64,000 nt of DNA from positions 248,001-312,000 of the forward strand of contig BGKB01000018.1 of NCBI GenBank assembly GCA_003116975.1, read 5' to 3'. The notes under the pieces are model-generated. The model had not been told where the DNA came from and did no database searches. It saw only the letters and a list, made by a program, of their open reading frames with translations. The stretch comes from Aurantiochytrium sp. KH105. Its lineage: Eukaryota > Sar > Bigyra > Thraustochytrida > Thraustochytriidae. The translations under genes were made by a program, and so were the position numbers. Positions 28,916-38,336 of this stretch are shown here, piece after piece (within the stretch, counting starts at the first letter, position 1; each line of letters opens with the position of its first letter).

Positions 28916-31384
28916 ATGGACAAGACGCGCAGACGAGGCCGGCCCGCACGGCTGGCGAGCGCCATGAGGACCGCGAGCGTGCTGCTGGTGGCGGCGGTGC
29001 ACGTGGCCATGAGCGATGTGCAGGTCGCGGCTACTTCGGCGTCTGCTGCTGCTGCTGCTGCTGCTTCAGCGGCTGCAGTGAGCTTGGTGCACCGCGGGGA
29101 CGACGGAGAAGGCGTCGCGGTCTGCCAGGGCTCGCTCGTGGCGGAGAATTGGGTGTTGACGGCCGCGCAGTGCGTGGTAAGCAACGCCGAGTCGCTCGAG
29201 GCGCACCTCGCCACCGAGGACGATGGGAACCACGCAGTTGTAGTTCGTCGCGTTTCCAAGGCACATGTGCACCCCGAATACAACGCGAATGGAGGCGATG
29301 ATAAGGCGCATGACATTGCGCTCGTCGAGCTCCAGGCGGCCATGCATACCGCTCGCGGAGCGACCCCTGTTCAAATCAACCTCTTTGACATGGAAATTGA
29401 GTCAGCGAACACGGCCTTATTCCAGGCCACTTCCTTCAATGCCACGAGCCAGACCCTTGTGAAAAGCGGGTGCCCAGAGGACGCACATGTATTATGCACA
29501 GAGGGCGGCGATATTGCGCAGCGTTCCTGTGCGGAGATCATCGGCAGCCCGCTCGTCCACATTGACGAGTCTGGGCACGCTAGTCAGGTCGGCGTTGCAC
29601 GCTCGTGTCCCTCACGCGTCGCTGTAGACCCTTCTCCAAAGCCTTACGCATCTCGTGCATTTGAATTTACGCGGGTGAGATTGTATTCCAACTGGATTGC
29701 GGCAGTCTCTGGCAAAGACATTCTCGGGTCGATGGAAGAGGTTCGTGAACTGCTTCGCAAGCGAGAAGGTCTTGAGGCGGGCCAGGCATTATCGACGCGC
29801 CTTCGGATTATGTCCGCAGCACAGAGCGACGATGAAATCCCAACACCTTACCCCACTGTGGCGGTGCCCACACCACCGACACCAGAACCAACGTCAAAAC
29901 CAACGCCAGAACCGACGCCTGCGCCCACGCCTGTCCCCACGCCGAAACCTACGTCTGAGCCTACGATGTCACCAACGGTCTTGAAATCAACGCCTGCACC
30001 CACGTTTTACTCCACCCTCAACAATCCTTTTGACTGCTACATTTACCAGGGCAACCCAGGATACGAGACGGATCTTCAGGGCTGCGAGCTTCCCTTCCAG
30101 TATAAAGGATGGCAAGATCAGGTCCTTGATTTCGATTACCCTCCTACTATTCTCGAGGCACGACCCTTTGGCGTTGATCAGCTCGCCGGCATCAGCGCCA
30201 ACGATCCAGACATGCGTTGGTGCCCAACCGTTGGTGTGACGACCTACAACGTCAATCGCAGCAACAAAAAGAAAAAGTGGGGCGTGGTCTACTGCTCCAA
30301 GCCTCAGTATTTGCCCACCGCAAGTCCAACCAAGTTCCCCACGGCATCGCCGACCCCTTTCCCTACAGATCCGCCGACGCCCAGGCCAACGCCGAAACCG
30401 ACGCCCAAGCCTACGCCTAAGCCTACGAAGGCGCCGACGCCCAAGCCAACGGCGCACCCCACCAATGCGCCCACCATGCAGCCCACCATGCAGCCGACGC
30501 AACGCCCAACGACGCTCGAATTTTATCAGAATGACCTGATCTGTATGACATACGGAGAAGACGTCGTGGCATGCAGCGACGATGACTGGCACGAGCAAAT
30601 GTGCACATGGCGGGAGAATATGTGCCGGGCTCAATACATTGATGTGGAGACGCCCTCACCGACGACAGCGCCAAGTGAAGTGCCCCAGGTTTCGTCGGGC
30701 AACTCAGAAGGCGATGGTTCCGGCAGTGACGGGCCAGATATGTCTCTGATCATTATTATTGCTGGGGCCTTGGGTGGCGTGACTCTAATCGTCTTGACTG
30801 TTTCACTCTATATGGTGCGGCGTCGATCACAGCGCAAGAAGGCAAACCCGGATACCGCCATGACGGCCTACTCGGGCAACGAAGGTTATCCTCCGGGCGG
30901 GCCAAATGGCTATCCTCCGCAATCCCACCCGCCGGCATCGTCTCCGACCCCCGCAGCGCGAATGGGCAACGTCCCATCGTATCTTCAGGACTGGGGCACG
31001 CGAGCATCTACGAGAATGGGCAATCTTAAGGGTTACTTTAGCAGCGCGGCCTCAACGCCGAGCGAGGTTGGCTCATTCCAAGGCTCGACCCCGCACACAG
31101 CCAAGGTCGACGATGCACCCGTCCCGCCGCCACCTACCTTTCGACGATTCAATACGTTTGACAGCTTTGATTCCGACATGGCGCCTCCACCACCGCCACC
31201 GTTGGGAGCGGGTCCGCCTGTCATGGGTGCAGGGCGCGGACTTCCACCCCGAGGCACTCCCGGAAGCGGAATCAACGCTGCCCCGCCTCCGCCGCTTCCT
31301 TCGCGACCTGGAGGTCGTCCTCCGCCCGGCTTGGGTTTTGTCAACAAGCTTTCTGCGCGGTTTCCTCGCTTCCAGCAGCAATAA
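28916..31384 (+). CDS. Type I membrane protein with inactive trypsin-like ectodomain and Pro-Thr stalk
   Basis: 822 residues from ATG 28916; ATG 28964 would also start a good signal peptide (RTASVLLVAAVHVAMS). The first domain follows the trypsin fold: GSLVAENWVLTAAQCVV stands where GxxLISxxWVLTAAHC is expected, then HDIALVEL with the Asp, then RSCAEIIGSPLVHI where CxGDSGGPLV is expected. The catalytic His is Gln85 and the Ser is Ile, so only Asp133 of the triad remains: a pseudoprotease. Next come two (PT)n/(PxPT)n stalks (about 29850-30010 and 30308-30510) that flank and separate two small Cys-containing modules. These modules begin NPFDCYIYQGNPGYETDL and LEFYQNDLICMTYGEDVV. A membrane span lies at about 608-633 (SLIIIIAGALGGVTLIVLTV), followed by RRRSQRKK. 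The cytosolic tail has poly-Pro runs able to bind SH3, WW or profilin. A cell-surface adhesion or binding role is inference. Confidence 0.83.
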   Translation: MDKTRRRGRPARLASAMRTASVLLVAAVHVAMSDVQVAATSASAAAAAAASAAAVSLVHRGDDGEGVAVCQGSLVAENWVLTAAQCVVSNAESLEAHLATEDDGNHAVVVRRVSKAHVHPEYNANGGDDKAHDIALVELQAAMHTARGATPVQINLFDMEIESANTALFQATSFNATSQTLVKSGCPEDAHVLCTEGGDIAQRSCAEIIGSPLVHIDESGHASQVGVARSCPSRVAVDPSPKPYASRAFEFTRVRLYSNWIAAVSGKDILGSMEEVRELLRKREGLEAGQALSTRLRIMSAAQSDDEIPTPYPTVAVPTPPTPEPTSKPTPEPTPAPTPVPTPKPTSEPTMSPTVLKSTPAPTFYSTLNNPFDCYIYQGNPGYETDLQGCELPFQYKGWQDQVLDFDYPPTILEARPFGVDQLAGISANDPDMRWCPTVGVTTYNVNRSNKKKKWGVVYCSKPQYLPTASPTKFPTASPTPFPTDPPTPRPTPKPTPKPTPKPTKAPTPKPTAHPTNAPTMQPTMQPTQRPTTLEFYQNDLICMTYGEDVVACSDDDWHEQMCTWRENMCRAQYIDVETPSPTTAPSEVPQVSSGNSEGDGSGSDGPDMSLIIIIAGALGGVTLIVLTVSLYMVRRRSQRKKANPDTAMTAYSGNEGYPPGGPNGYPPQSHPPASSPTPAARMGNVPSYLQDWGTRASTRMGNLKGYFSSAASTPSEVGSFQGSTPHTAKVDDAPVPPPPTFRRFNTFDSFDSDMAPPPPPPLGAGPPVMGAGRGLPPRGTPGSGINAAPPPPLPSRPGGRPPPGLGFVNKLSARFPRFQQQ

Positions 31385-32086
31385 ATGCAAGGCAGATGCG
31401 GACAAGGGCGTTGACGGCTTTCCACTGTGTTTTTCTCGTGTTTCCTTTTCATTTGCCGTGACGAACCACCCGCATCTTGGCTGGACTCGAAGTTGCATGT
31501 TGCTTGCTAATTTGCAAGTCTATATGTGTTTGCGTGTCATTTCGGGTACAGCGTTTATATATCAAAACGATCTTTCTTTTTCCTACCTTCACTGCAGCAT
31601 CCATCGTATGGCGCCATGGCGCCGTATTTCCTCTTGTGGCGTCCGCAGCAAGAAGCGAAGCAAAGGAAGCACTTTATAGAACTTCGCGATCGAGGACGCT
31701 ATAATATATAAATAAAAACTCTGATGCCACCATTGGTTGGTGGTGTTTTCTCTTCAAGCGTCGGTTAGCAGAACAAATGAACCTTTCGATCTTCTCTTGG
31801 CCCGGATGCGCCACACTCGTCCCCTTTCTCTTTTTTGAATGATGGAGGGAGTGAACAAGCAAACAAACAAGCAAGCATATATTTTCTATATCAATATCAA
31901 TCTGAGGCATCAAATGGCGGTACCACAGGGGCAGGACTCTCCTCAAACGTCAGGTAGTTAATCAGCTATCCTGGCTTAACACGTCGCACTGCCCTGATAC
32001 AACGCCAATTTCTAAAGATGAAGCTACCGATTCCATCGACAGGCTACGTCGCATTATGGAACAGATCTTATCATGTTTCTCTTTTT
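31385..32086. other. Convergent intergenic region, nothing recognised
   Basis: 702 AT-rich bases between the stops of the pseudo-trypsin and patatin-like genes. Several AATAAA-like words (for example near 31710) could serve either 3' end. No coding or RNA feature is seen. Confidence 0.4.
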
Positions 32087-33595
32087 CTAGATGAGCGACG
32101 CACGAGAAAGCAATCGGTACGAGTACGAGTGCTGCTCAATCTTCCTGTTGGCTGCCTTGGCGTCCTCTTCTTTAATAATTCTTGATCCAACAAGGGGCAC
32201 ATGCGCGAGCAAGGCCGCAGGGTTTGCGGCAGCGCTCACGTACGAAGTCGCGGACTCCCAACTCTCGGCAGCCGAACCGAGCATGTCCTCGTGGACCCAG
32301 CGACGCAAGGAGAGCCAGCCGCCCTTTGACGGCTTGCTTGCTCGTCGCTTCGACTCTACATGGGCAACAGCCGCGTTGGCAGCGGAGACGGCAGCGCGTG
32401 ACCAGAGCTCCGTATACACAATACCAAGCGCGAGTGGCTTAACGCAGGTCGAGGCAGCAGCCACGATGACCGAGTCGCCGACGCGCGAGACGGACTCGCG
32501 TGGCCACGACATGGGCTCACCCGCTTTGGCAGCATCTTGCAGAAGAACGCGCTGCACACGCGCACTTTCTGTGGACACCAAAGACGCGCTTGTGTCGGCG
32601 CTATCAAAGCTTGACCAGCTTCCGGAGCGATCGCGAGCGAGCATGCCGTGGTGGCGCTGCTGCTCTTCTCCGAGCTCAATGATTTCCAGGACATCCCCAT
32701 GTCCTTGCTGTCCGGGTCGCGGCACGTCAAAAGAACTACGCGAGGAGACCTTGGCGCGACGCTGCATAGGCTTTATGCGCCACTCCTTTCTCGAAAAGGA
32801 CTGCTGCCGTTGCAGGTACTGAACCATGTCTCGCGGGTTGCTGGCGAGCTTGGCATGGCCGTGCTGGTGGAGCCAGGCCAAGCCATCATGAGCGCCAAGC
32901 CAGAAAAGCTCGACGAAATCCTGCATGGATGGCGGAAAGACGCCCCAGTGCAATGGAATGAATCGCGAAGGCTTGATGTCAGCGTCCATAAAGTACAACG
33001 GGCACACAGTGATTGTGTCGTCCCCAAGAGTGGGCACGATGGCAGTAAGGCCGCCGTCAAAGACCCAGGCGCCGTTGAGATTTGGGTCTCGGCACTCCAT
33101 CTGAAAGGGCATTCCGGCAAAAGGCGACATGGTGCAGCTGGCCATGATGCACTTGAGATAATGGTCGGCACTGTCGAATTGATTCACGACAACACCCCGA
33201 ACGGCCGGGAGCAGGCTAATCTGCACGTTGAGACGGCCGGAGCGGAGGGCTTCGTGTGTGTGCGTGGACTCGTCCATGCACCTCCGAACGCACTCCTTTG
33301 CGTACTCTCGCATTTTGAACATATTCCGCGCGGGGTTCTTGTGGTAGTCTGCGAGGCACCTGACCATAAAGTCTGAGATGAGCTTGGCGTCAACCCCGAG
33401 GGCCATCGTCGCTGACACGGCGGACCCTCCGGAGGCCCCCACATAGCGAGTCTTGGCCCACTCGTCAAAGCCGACCCTTTGCAGCGAGTACGCCACGCCC
33501 AGCTGCCACTGCATGAGCCACCCGCTCGCGGAGAACGAGAACGCGTCCACGTCCGGCGCCTCTCTCCTCTCCGCCATCTCCGTCGCGGCCACCAT
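32087..33595 (-). CDS. Patatin-like phospholipase / lipase
   Basis: A 502-residue acyl hydrolase of the PNPLA family, which includes triacylglycerol lipases and phospholipases on lipid droplets and membranes. ATG 33595 is chosen (the frame opens at a GTG 18 codons upstream). The patatin core sits at the N-terminus: FSFSASGWLMQWQLGVAY (oxyanion-hole strand), YVGASGGSAVSATMA with nucleophile Ser55 in GxSxG, and WVFDGGLTAIVPT with the dyad Asp180 in DGG. The spacing of about 125 residues between Ser and Asp is normal for the PNPLA1-5 type. The C-terminal ~250 residues are Ser-rich and basic, without known domains, and may mediate droplet or membrane binding. A role in storage-lipid turnover would suit an oleaginous protist, but that is inference. 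Confidence 0.87.
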   Translation of the reverse strand: MVAATEMAERREAPDVDAFSFSASGWLMQWQLGVAYSLQRVGFDEWAKTRYVGASGGSAVSATMALGVDAKLISDFMVRCLADYHKNPARNMFKMREYAKECVRRCMDESTHTHEALRSGRLNVQISLLPAVRGVVVNQFDSADHYLKCIMASCTMSPFAGMPFQMECRDPNLNGAWVFDGGLTAIVPTLGDDTITVCPLYFMDADIKPSRFIPLHWGVFPPSMQDFVELFWLGAHDGLAWLHQHGHAKLASNPRDMVQYLQRQQSFSRKEWRIKPMQRRAKVSSRSSFDVPRPGQQGHGDVLEIIELGEEQQRHHGMLARDRSGSWSSFDSADTSASLVSTESARVQRVLLQDAAKAGEPMSWPRESVSRVGDSVIVAAASTCVKPLALGIVYTELWSRAAVSAANAAVAHVESKRRASKPSKGGWLSLRRWVHEDMLGSAAESWESATSYVSAAANPAALLAHVPLVGSRIIKEEDAKAANRKIEQHSYSYRLLSRASLI

Positions 33596-34804
33596 CGCGG
33601 GCCTCGCGCTGCTTGTTTCTCTGTCTGCTGCCCCAAAACGCAGCAACACCTCGAAGAAGAAGAAACTTCGGGACAGACCTCAAGACGGCCCGCAGAAGCC
33701 GCAGACCTCGACCACGACGCGCGCGGCAGCTGCCCCTGCAGGCAGCGGACGGCTCCGGGTCGTCGGTCCTGCCGCTGCTCGTCCCGGTCCACGGCGGCGC
33801 AGGCGAAAGGGTTTTGCCCGCCCTCGGCGCCCTCGAACTGGTATCGCCGGTACGAGCGATATGATATGGCCGCTGAGTGACTGACGACTGACTGACTGAA
33901 TGAAACCACGAACGAAACCCGGAACTCGCGCTCCCAGCCCGCCCGCGACGCGCGGCGCGGCGGCCCGGCAGACGCGCGCCGCTGCAGCAGCAGGCAGGCA
34001 GGCAGGCAGGCGGCAGCGACGCAGCGGCGCGCGGGCGGCAGCGGCGCAGCCGGCCAGGAGGGCCGGAGGGCGGGCCGCGGGCGTGTCGCCGCCGCGCGCG
34101 CGAGTTTCACGCGCCGGACCACGCGCGCCATGGTGACGTCATGCGCAGACGGAGCTCGCTCCCGCCGAAAAGGGGTTGCGCACACACCTCCGCGCTCTCT
34201 TTGTTTCTTACTCCGAGAGAGACCCTTGCTGACGACTGCCTGATGATGATGGATGACCCACCAGCCGTAAGAAGCATGCGAGGCCAGCAAGCGAGGTCAG
34301 CGCTGCAGCAGCTTGCGATGCAGCCTGTGCTGCGCTGCTTGCGGTGCAAATGGGAGAGATGGAGCCCGCCGCGTCAGCAGCAGTGCACCGTGCACAAGGG
34401 CAGGCATGCATGCATACGGGCGGCAGCGAGAGCGGCTGCCAAAGGGGGAACATGAAATAAAGATGAGTTGTTACGATTACGACGCAAGCAGACGTGGCGG
34501 CCGCGGAGAGAAACTGTGGTTGTTGCTACCTTGAAGGGGACTGCGGTGGACTCGGAATCAGGGGGGGGGGCGCAAGGCAGGAAAAGGTATACATAGCGGA
34601 CTTGGAGAACAACATCCATCATCGGTTGGGACGCGGCCTCGGAAAGCTACATCCATCATTGGCAAGGACGCGACCACGGAACAAACGAGGTCACACGATC
34701 AAGAGGTCACACGAGGTCACACGATCAAGAGGTCAAAAATCGTTCGTAAACATGAGCGAAAAGGGCCCCGCTCCGCCCATTTTCTACGGTCAGTCGAAGG
34801 CCAA
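33596..34804. promoter_or_regulatory. 1.2 kb region upstream of the lipase gene with several short repeats
   Basis: It holds the lipase promoter and the 3' region of the torsin-like gene. A GGCA tetranucleotide run lies near 33991-34011. GCAGCA-rich stretches and a poly-G run (34562-34570) are also present. A two-copy 26-base repeat is at 34687-34738. An 18-codon plus-strand frame starts at ATG 34752 in good context (MSEKGPAPPIFYGQSKAN), abutting the torsin-like stop; I cannot say whether it is translated. No larger gene is visible. Confidence 0.35.
34687..34738. repeat. Two tandem 26-base units containing AGGTCA
   Basis: The unit GAGGTCACACGATCAAGAGG plus six bases occurs twice, giving four AGGTCA words. 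A looser ~33-base repeat (TACATCCATCAT...GACGCG) occurs twice just before, at about 34611 and 34649. Confidence 0.75.
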
Positions 34805-36106
34805 CTAAACGACGACGAGGTTCGTTCGGAGCGAGGGGCCCGGGATTACGCGCACCTCGATGTCCTGGTTGCAGACCATCTCGGTCGCGTAAGTCTTCCA
34901 CTGCGTGAGGCGCTTCTCAATTGGCTCCGGCTGCAGCACGCTGTCCCGCAAGCTCTCGTAAAGTTCCTCCGTCACAGCCCGAGCAGCCTTGCGTGTCGTC
35001 TTGTCATATAGGTAGTCGAGAATCTCCTGCTTCACCTGCTCGGAACAACGAAAGGATCCGATCCACTTCTTCTTTTTCGTGGGCTCGGACCCATCCTTTT
35101 TGATGTTGAGCTTTTTCGCAATGCGATTCTTGACGTCGGCGCCAACGCGCTCGACAATTTGATCCGTGATGCGCATCAGCTCCAAATTTGTCAATGGCGT
35201 GAAGGGAACATGCCGGACCACGCTGCTAACGAACGAGCCTTGGCCCCAATAGTCGTCTACAGCGTCTTGCACGGTTTGCACGGCATCCTCGTACGAAAGA
35301 CCGGGGTCCAGCATCAGGCCGAACTCGCGAAGATCCGTCGTGAGAATAATGAGACTTTTCTTGGCAGAGACTGAAGCACCTGTGACCGGATCAGTAAAGG
35401 AGCCCTCCGTCAACAGGGTCTTGAGCTCGGCGACGCAGCCCCGCTTGCAGTATACAAAGTCATCGAATACTAGCACCGCGCGAGGATCTTTTCGAAGGGT
35501 TTGCGCAGCACGCTGGAAAAAGGTCTTGATCTTTTGAATATTGTGGGCGTCTGGGTCCTTGGCCTTTTCCTGTGGATTGGTAAAGCTTGTCGTCACAATG
35601 CCGCACGCTTTGCGCCAGCTGTCGAGCTTGGGATCGTTTTCGGCACAGGAGCGCTTCATGACAGCATCCAAGAGACCAGGGACCTCGAGCTTGGGCAAGA
35701 GGTTCTGTTTGCCCAGCCAACGCCCGACCGTACCCAGACCACCGCGAACATTATCCATGATGGACGGTTCACAGTCATGAAAAATCGCAGTGGCCATCAT
35801 TTCAGCCATGTATGTCTTGCCTGTGCCACTCGGCCCGACGAGCTGCACCGACAGGGGGCGTACAGGGTCTTCGGTCTCGTGAATAAAAGTCTCGAGAATG
35901 TCGCGCACGGCGCGCACAGCAGCCGGTTGTCCAACAAAGTCTCTCTTGACGCGAGCGTTAAAGTCGTCCAGAACAAAGGTATCATGCTGGTGGTTCGCGC
36001 ACGAGGCGTGCGCACCCCGCGCCAGCGCCACTGCGATGCCCGCGCCCAAGCACAGGGCCCTCGTCAGGCCCAGGCGCCGCGACGACGCTCTCGAGGTCGA
36101 TGTCAT
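34805..36106 (-). CDS. Torsin-like AAA+ ATPase with signal sequence
   Basis: A 433-residue Clp/HSP100-branch AAA+ protein predicted to enter the secretory pathway. ATG 36106 is followed by a hydrophobic segment (LCLGAGIAVALARGAHA, 18-34). The domain starts FVGQPAAVRAVRDIL, the torsin/ClpB entry motif. Walker A is GPSGTGKT (91-98). Walker B is VLVFDD (211-216), with Asp at the position of the usual Glu. Sensor 1 is LIILTTD. The later segment SSVVRHVPFTPLTNLELMRI follows the torsin pattern (NLIDYFVPFLPLEYKHLKM) closely, and no Arg finger is visible, as in torsins. Unlike animal torsins it lacks the GCK sensor-2 cysteine motif and has a normal P-loop Thr. An insert (about 112-190) separates Walker A from B. 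Its divergent neighbour is a LAP1-like protein, the known type of torsin activator. Confidence 0.82.
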   Translation of the reverse strand: MTSTSRASSRRLGLTRALCLGAGIAVALARGAHASCANHQHDTFVLDDFNARVKRDFVGQPAAVRAVRDILETFIHETEDPVRPLSVQLVGPSGTGKTYMAEMMATAIFHDCEPSIMDNVRGGLGTVGRWLGKQNLLPKLEVPGLLDAVMKRSCAENDPKLDSWRKACGIVTTSFTNPQEKAKDPDAHNIQKIKTFFQRAAQTLRKDPRAVLVFDDFVYCKRGCVAELKTLLTEGSFTDPVTGASVSAKKSLIILTTDLREFGLMLDPGLSYEDAVQTVQDAVDDYWGQGSFVSSVVRHVPFTPLTNLELMRITDQIVERVGADVKNRIAKKLNIKKDGSEPTKKKKWIGSFRCSEQVKQEILDYLYDKTTRKAARAVTEELYESLRDSVLQPEPIEKRLTQWKTYATEMVCNQDIEVRVIPGPSLRTNLVVV

Positions 36107-36657
36107 GGTGCCCTCGCGTCAAAGAACGCTAAGCGACTCTGCGAGCCGACGTCGTGCAGCTAGCTAGGCGTCAGGGCTATCGCAGAGCAAGCGCGCTGTC
36201 TGCTTCCCTCGCGCGAGCGCACGCTCCTCCGCGCCTCGACGCTGCGCGCGGGGAGTTGGTTCTAGTAGGAGAAATCGAAATGTCGGAGGCGTCTCTCTGT
36301 CTCACATATAACCGCCGGAGCTTCAGCGTTAAGCCATGCGTTACGATCTGGGCGGTTTCGTATCATCCAAATGCTGCTGCGGTCGACCGAGCCAGTCTGG
36401 CGTGGAACTCTTCGGCGCTCGTGCCGGTACACAGCAGCGACAACAAGATCATCAGGACGCGGCGTCCGAACGGCGTGCCTGGGAATATGCCTTGTCGCCG
36501 CGCATGTCCTTTGGACAAGCATTTTATACACGCGCGCACGCTCGCACGCAAAATGTCGGTTTCTCTTTCTCTTGGTATTATCAAGGGGCCGTGAGAGAGA
36601 TTGAGGACTTGTGCAGCAAAGGTGAAAACAAGAGGTGCGCGCGTATGCACGAGCGCG
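36107..36657. promoter_or_regulatory. Shared promoter of the torsin-like and LAP1-like genes
   Basis: 551 bases between two divergent ATGs. Co-regulation of the ATPase and its likely activator would follow from this arrangement. I see no clear TATA box. Open frames through here are antisense shadows without recognisable content. Confidence 0.4.
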
Positions 36658-37836
36658 ATGGCGGATGCAGATGCTGCAGACCTGGAGGCCTTCCTCGGAC
36701 GCCGAATTACGCGCAGGTTTGAGGAAAAGGAACTCCCTTCTGTAAAGCGCGAAGTCCACGAGGCGCACAAGGTCCTCTGCAATGGTGGCCGTGACGCACA
36801 TGGCGGCACCGTCGAAGCCAAGCTTGCCGATCTCGCGCACCACGGCGTCCACTCGTACAAGGACATGCAAACAGCAGTCAAGCGAGCTGCTGCTGCTCCT
36901 GCTGCGCCCTCCGCAAATGGTCACGCAACAGAAAACGAAAATGTGAGACGAAGGCCTGTTGCCAAGACCAGACCATCTCCATCAAATTCGCCTTTGCGCA
37001 ACGAACCTACAGAGGCCAAAGAGAGGCATCATTCGAGGGCCGACGGCAGGGCGCCCCAGACCCAGACTCGTATCATGGCTATCGCAATTGCTGTACTCGT
37101 CCTTGTGGCTTATTTTTTCGCACTTTACAAGTTCAACGAGGAATCACCTGGCGCAGAACTTGAAGACGACCCATGCCGCGCATATGCGGAGACCCAGTTG
37201 CCGAGTACCATGCGAAAGGTTTCAAACTCATTAGATGGAATCGATGATAAAAGCGACGAAGATCTGGTCAATCGTCTCCGAAAGTTCGCAAATGGCCTGC
37301 TTGTGGACCATCGTGTTGCAGACGATACGGACTTTCCACCTCGCAGAGCGATGTCACTTCGACTGCAATCAAACAACCAAGATGCGATCAATAAGGTCTT
37401 TGACCGCTATCTCGACGGGCTCTTTGGGGCAAAGTGCCGAAAAGATAGCGTACTTGAAATCGATGTTGCGGCTTCTGGTGATGAGAACCTCGTGACCCTC
37501 GTCAACACATTTCTCGCCAAGAGGAAAGGGGACGCGACACCGAATCACCTTGCTCTCGTCGTTTTCCGCAATGTAGCCGACAAGGAAACGGTGCAGAGCG
37601 TCATGAGCTTTAAAGATCATCTCGACCAGCCTGAGATTCCCGTTTCCGGAGCTGAGGGCGTGGCGGAAGACAACGTGTCCTACAAGGGCACTGGCTTTGT
37701 TTTCCTTGGTGGATCCTTACCTCAGGGAGAGGATTGTGTTTCGACCTCGATCGAAAATCACGACACTGAGCTTAAGTGGCTCAATAATATGCAAGGACGA
37801 ATTTCCGATCGGGCGCGACTCTGCGTTCCATCATAG
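36658..37836 (+). CDS. LAP1/LULL1-like type II membrane protein, candidate torsin activator
   Basis: 392 residues from ATG 36658; the frame opens at a TTG upstream. The N-terminal ~138 residues are polar and basic (cytosol or nucleoplasm). One membrane span (about 140-158, MAIAIAVLVLVAYFFAL) precedes a luminal domain with Cys173, Cys260, Cys360 and Cys389. The luminal domain follows the nucleotide-free AAA+-like fold of LAP1/LULL1: AMSLRLQSNNQDAINKVFD (LAP1: PAILLLTAARDAEEAL), then SVLEIDV, then a helix and HLALVVFRNV, with no Walker motifs. Near the end, LNNMQGRISDRARLC aligns with LNGLWSRISHLVLP...C of LULL1. That places Arg381 at the torsin-activating Arg finger and Cys389 at the conserved C-terminal cysteine. 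I built this alignment by eye. The divergent torsin-like gene next door strongly supports it. Confidence 0.72.
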   Translation: MADADAADLEAFLGRRITRRFEEKELPSVKREVHEAHKVLCNGGRDAHGGTVEAKLADLAHHGVHSYKDMQTAVKRAAAAPAAPSANGHATENENVRRRPVAKTRPSPSNSPLRNEPTEAKERHHSRADGRAPQTQTRIMAIAIAVLVLVAYFFALYKFNEESPGAELEDDPCRAYAETQLPSTMRKVSNSLDGIDDKSDEDLVNRLRKFANGLLVDHRVADDTDFPPRRAMSLRLQSNNQDAINKVFDRYLDGLFGAKCRKDSVLEIDVAASGDENLVTLVNTFLAKRKGDATPNHLALVVFRNVADKETVQSVMSFKDHLDQPEIPVSGAEGVAEDNVSYKGTGFVFLGGSLPQGEDCVSTSIENHDTELKWLNNMQGRISDRARLCVPS

Positions 37837-38336
37837 AAACTATATAAAACTTGGCTTGATCGGTACTAAAGAAAGCAGCTTTTCTCGTAGAATGAGTGTC
37901 ATTCCTTTTTATGCCTAAAAGCATAAGGAAAATGTAAATGGGCCTGTGCAGGCCTCTGCGGTCGAAATTGTCGAGAGTCTTCGCGATTTTGTGTGCCATT
38001 GCCTTGGAACCTGGTTCTCACTTCGACTTTGCTGTCGACCGATTCACATCACTGATCAAAGTAAGTGACCTCAAGGTTCGCCTCAAGAACATTCATGCTG
38101 CCTTTGCTGCGTGTTCAGCATGTTCATTTGTCGAGACGAAATTGTACAAGAGCAGTTGGCCTCCGGTGCACCTTGTAAAAATAAACAAATATAGTTTTTG
38201 GTTCAAGTAGTACAGAAAGGCTTGTCTTGGTACTTGGTGAATCCATCTTTCTGCTTCGCTTCGAAAAGGGAGATAAGTCGCTTGCACCCCCGTCCTGCCC
38301 AGCTCTGCAATTTGACTTTAAAAATAAACAAAGGAG
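37837..38336. other. Convergent spacer with poly(A)-signal-like words and a small hairpin
   Basis: 500 AT-rich bases between two stops. AAAAATAAACAAA occurs twice (about 38176 and 38319). A short hairpin, TTATGC-CTAAAA-GCATAA, is at 37909-37926. No gene is seen. Confidence 0.4.

Noticed and set aside
34687-34738. AGGTCA words as nuclear-receptor response elements
   Set aside because: Nuclear receptors are animal proteins; the words are explained by a simple tandem duplication.
36262-36924. Minus-strand frame of 220 codons over the LAP1-like N-terminus
   Set aside because: It lies across the shared promoter and antisense to the LAP1-like gene, with no recognisable content.
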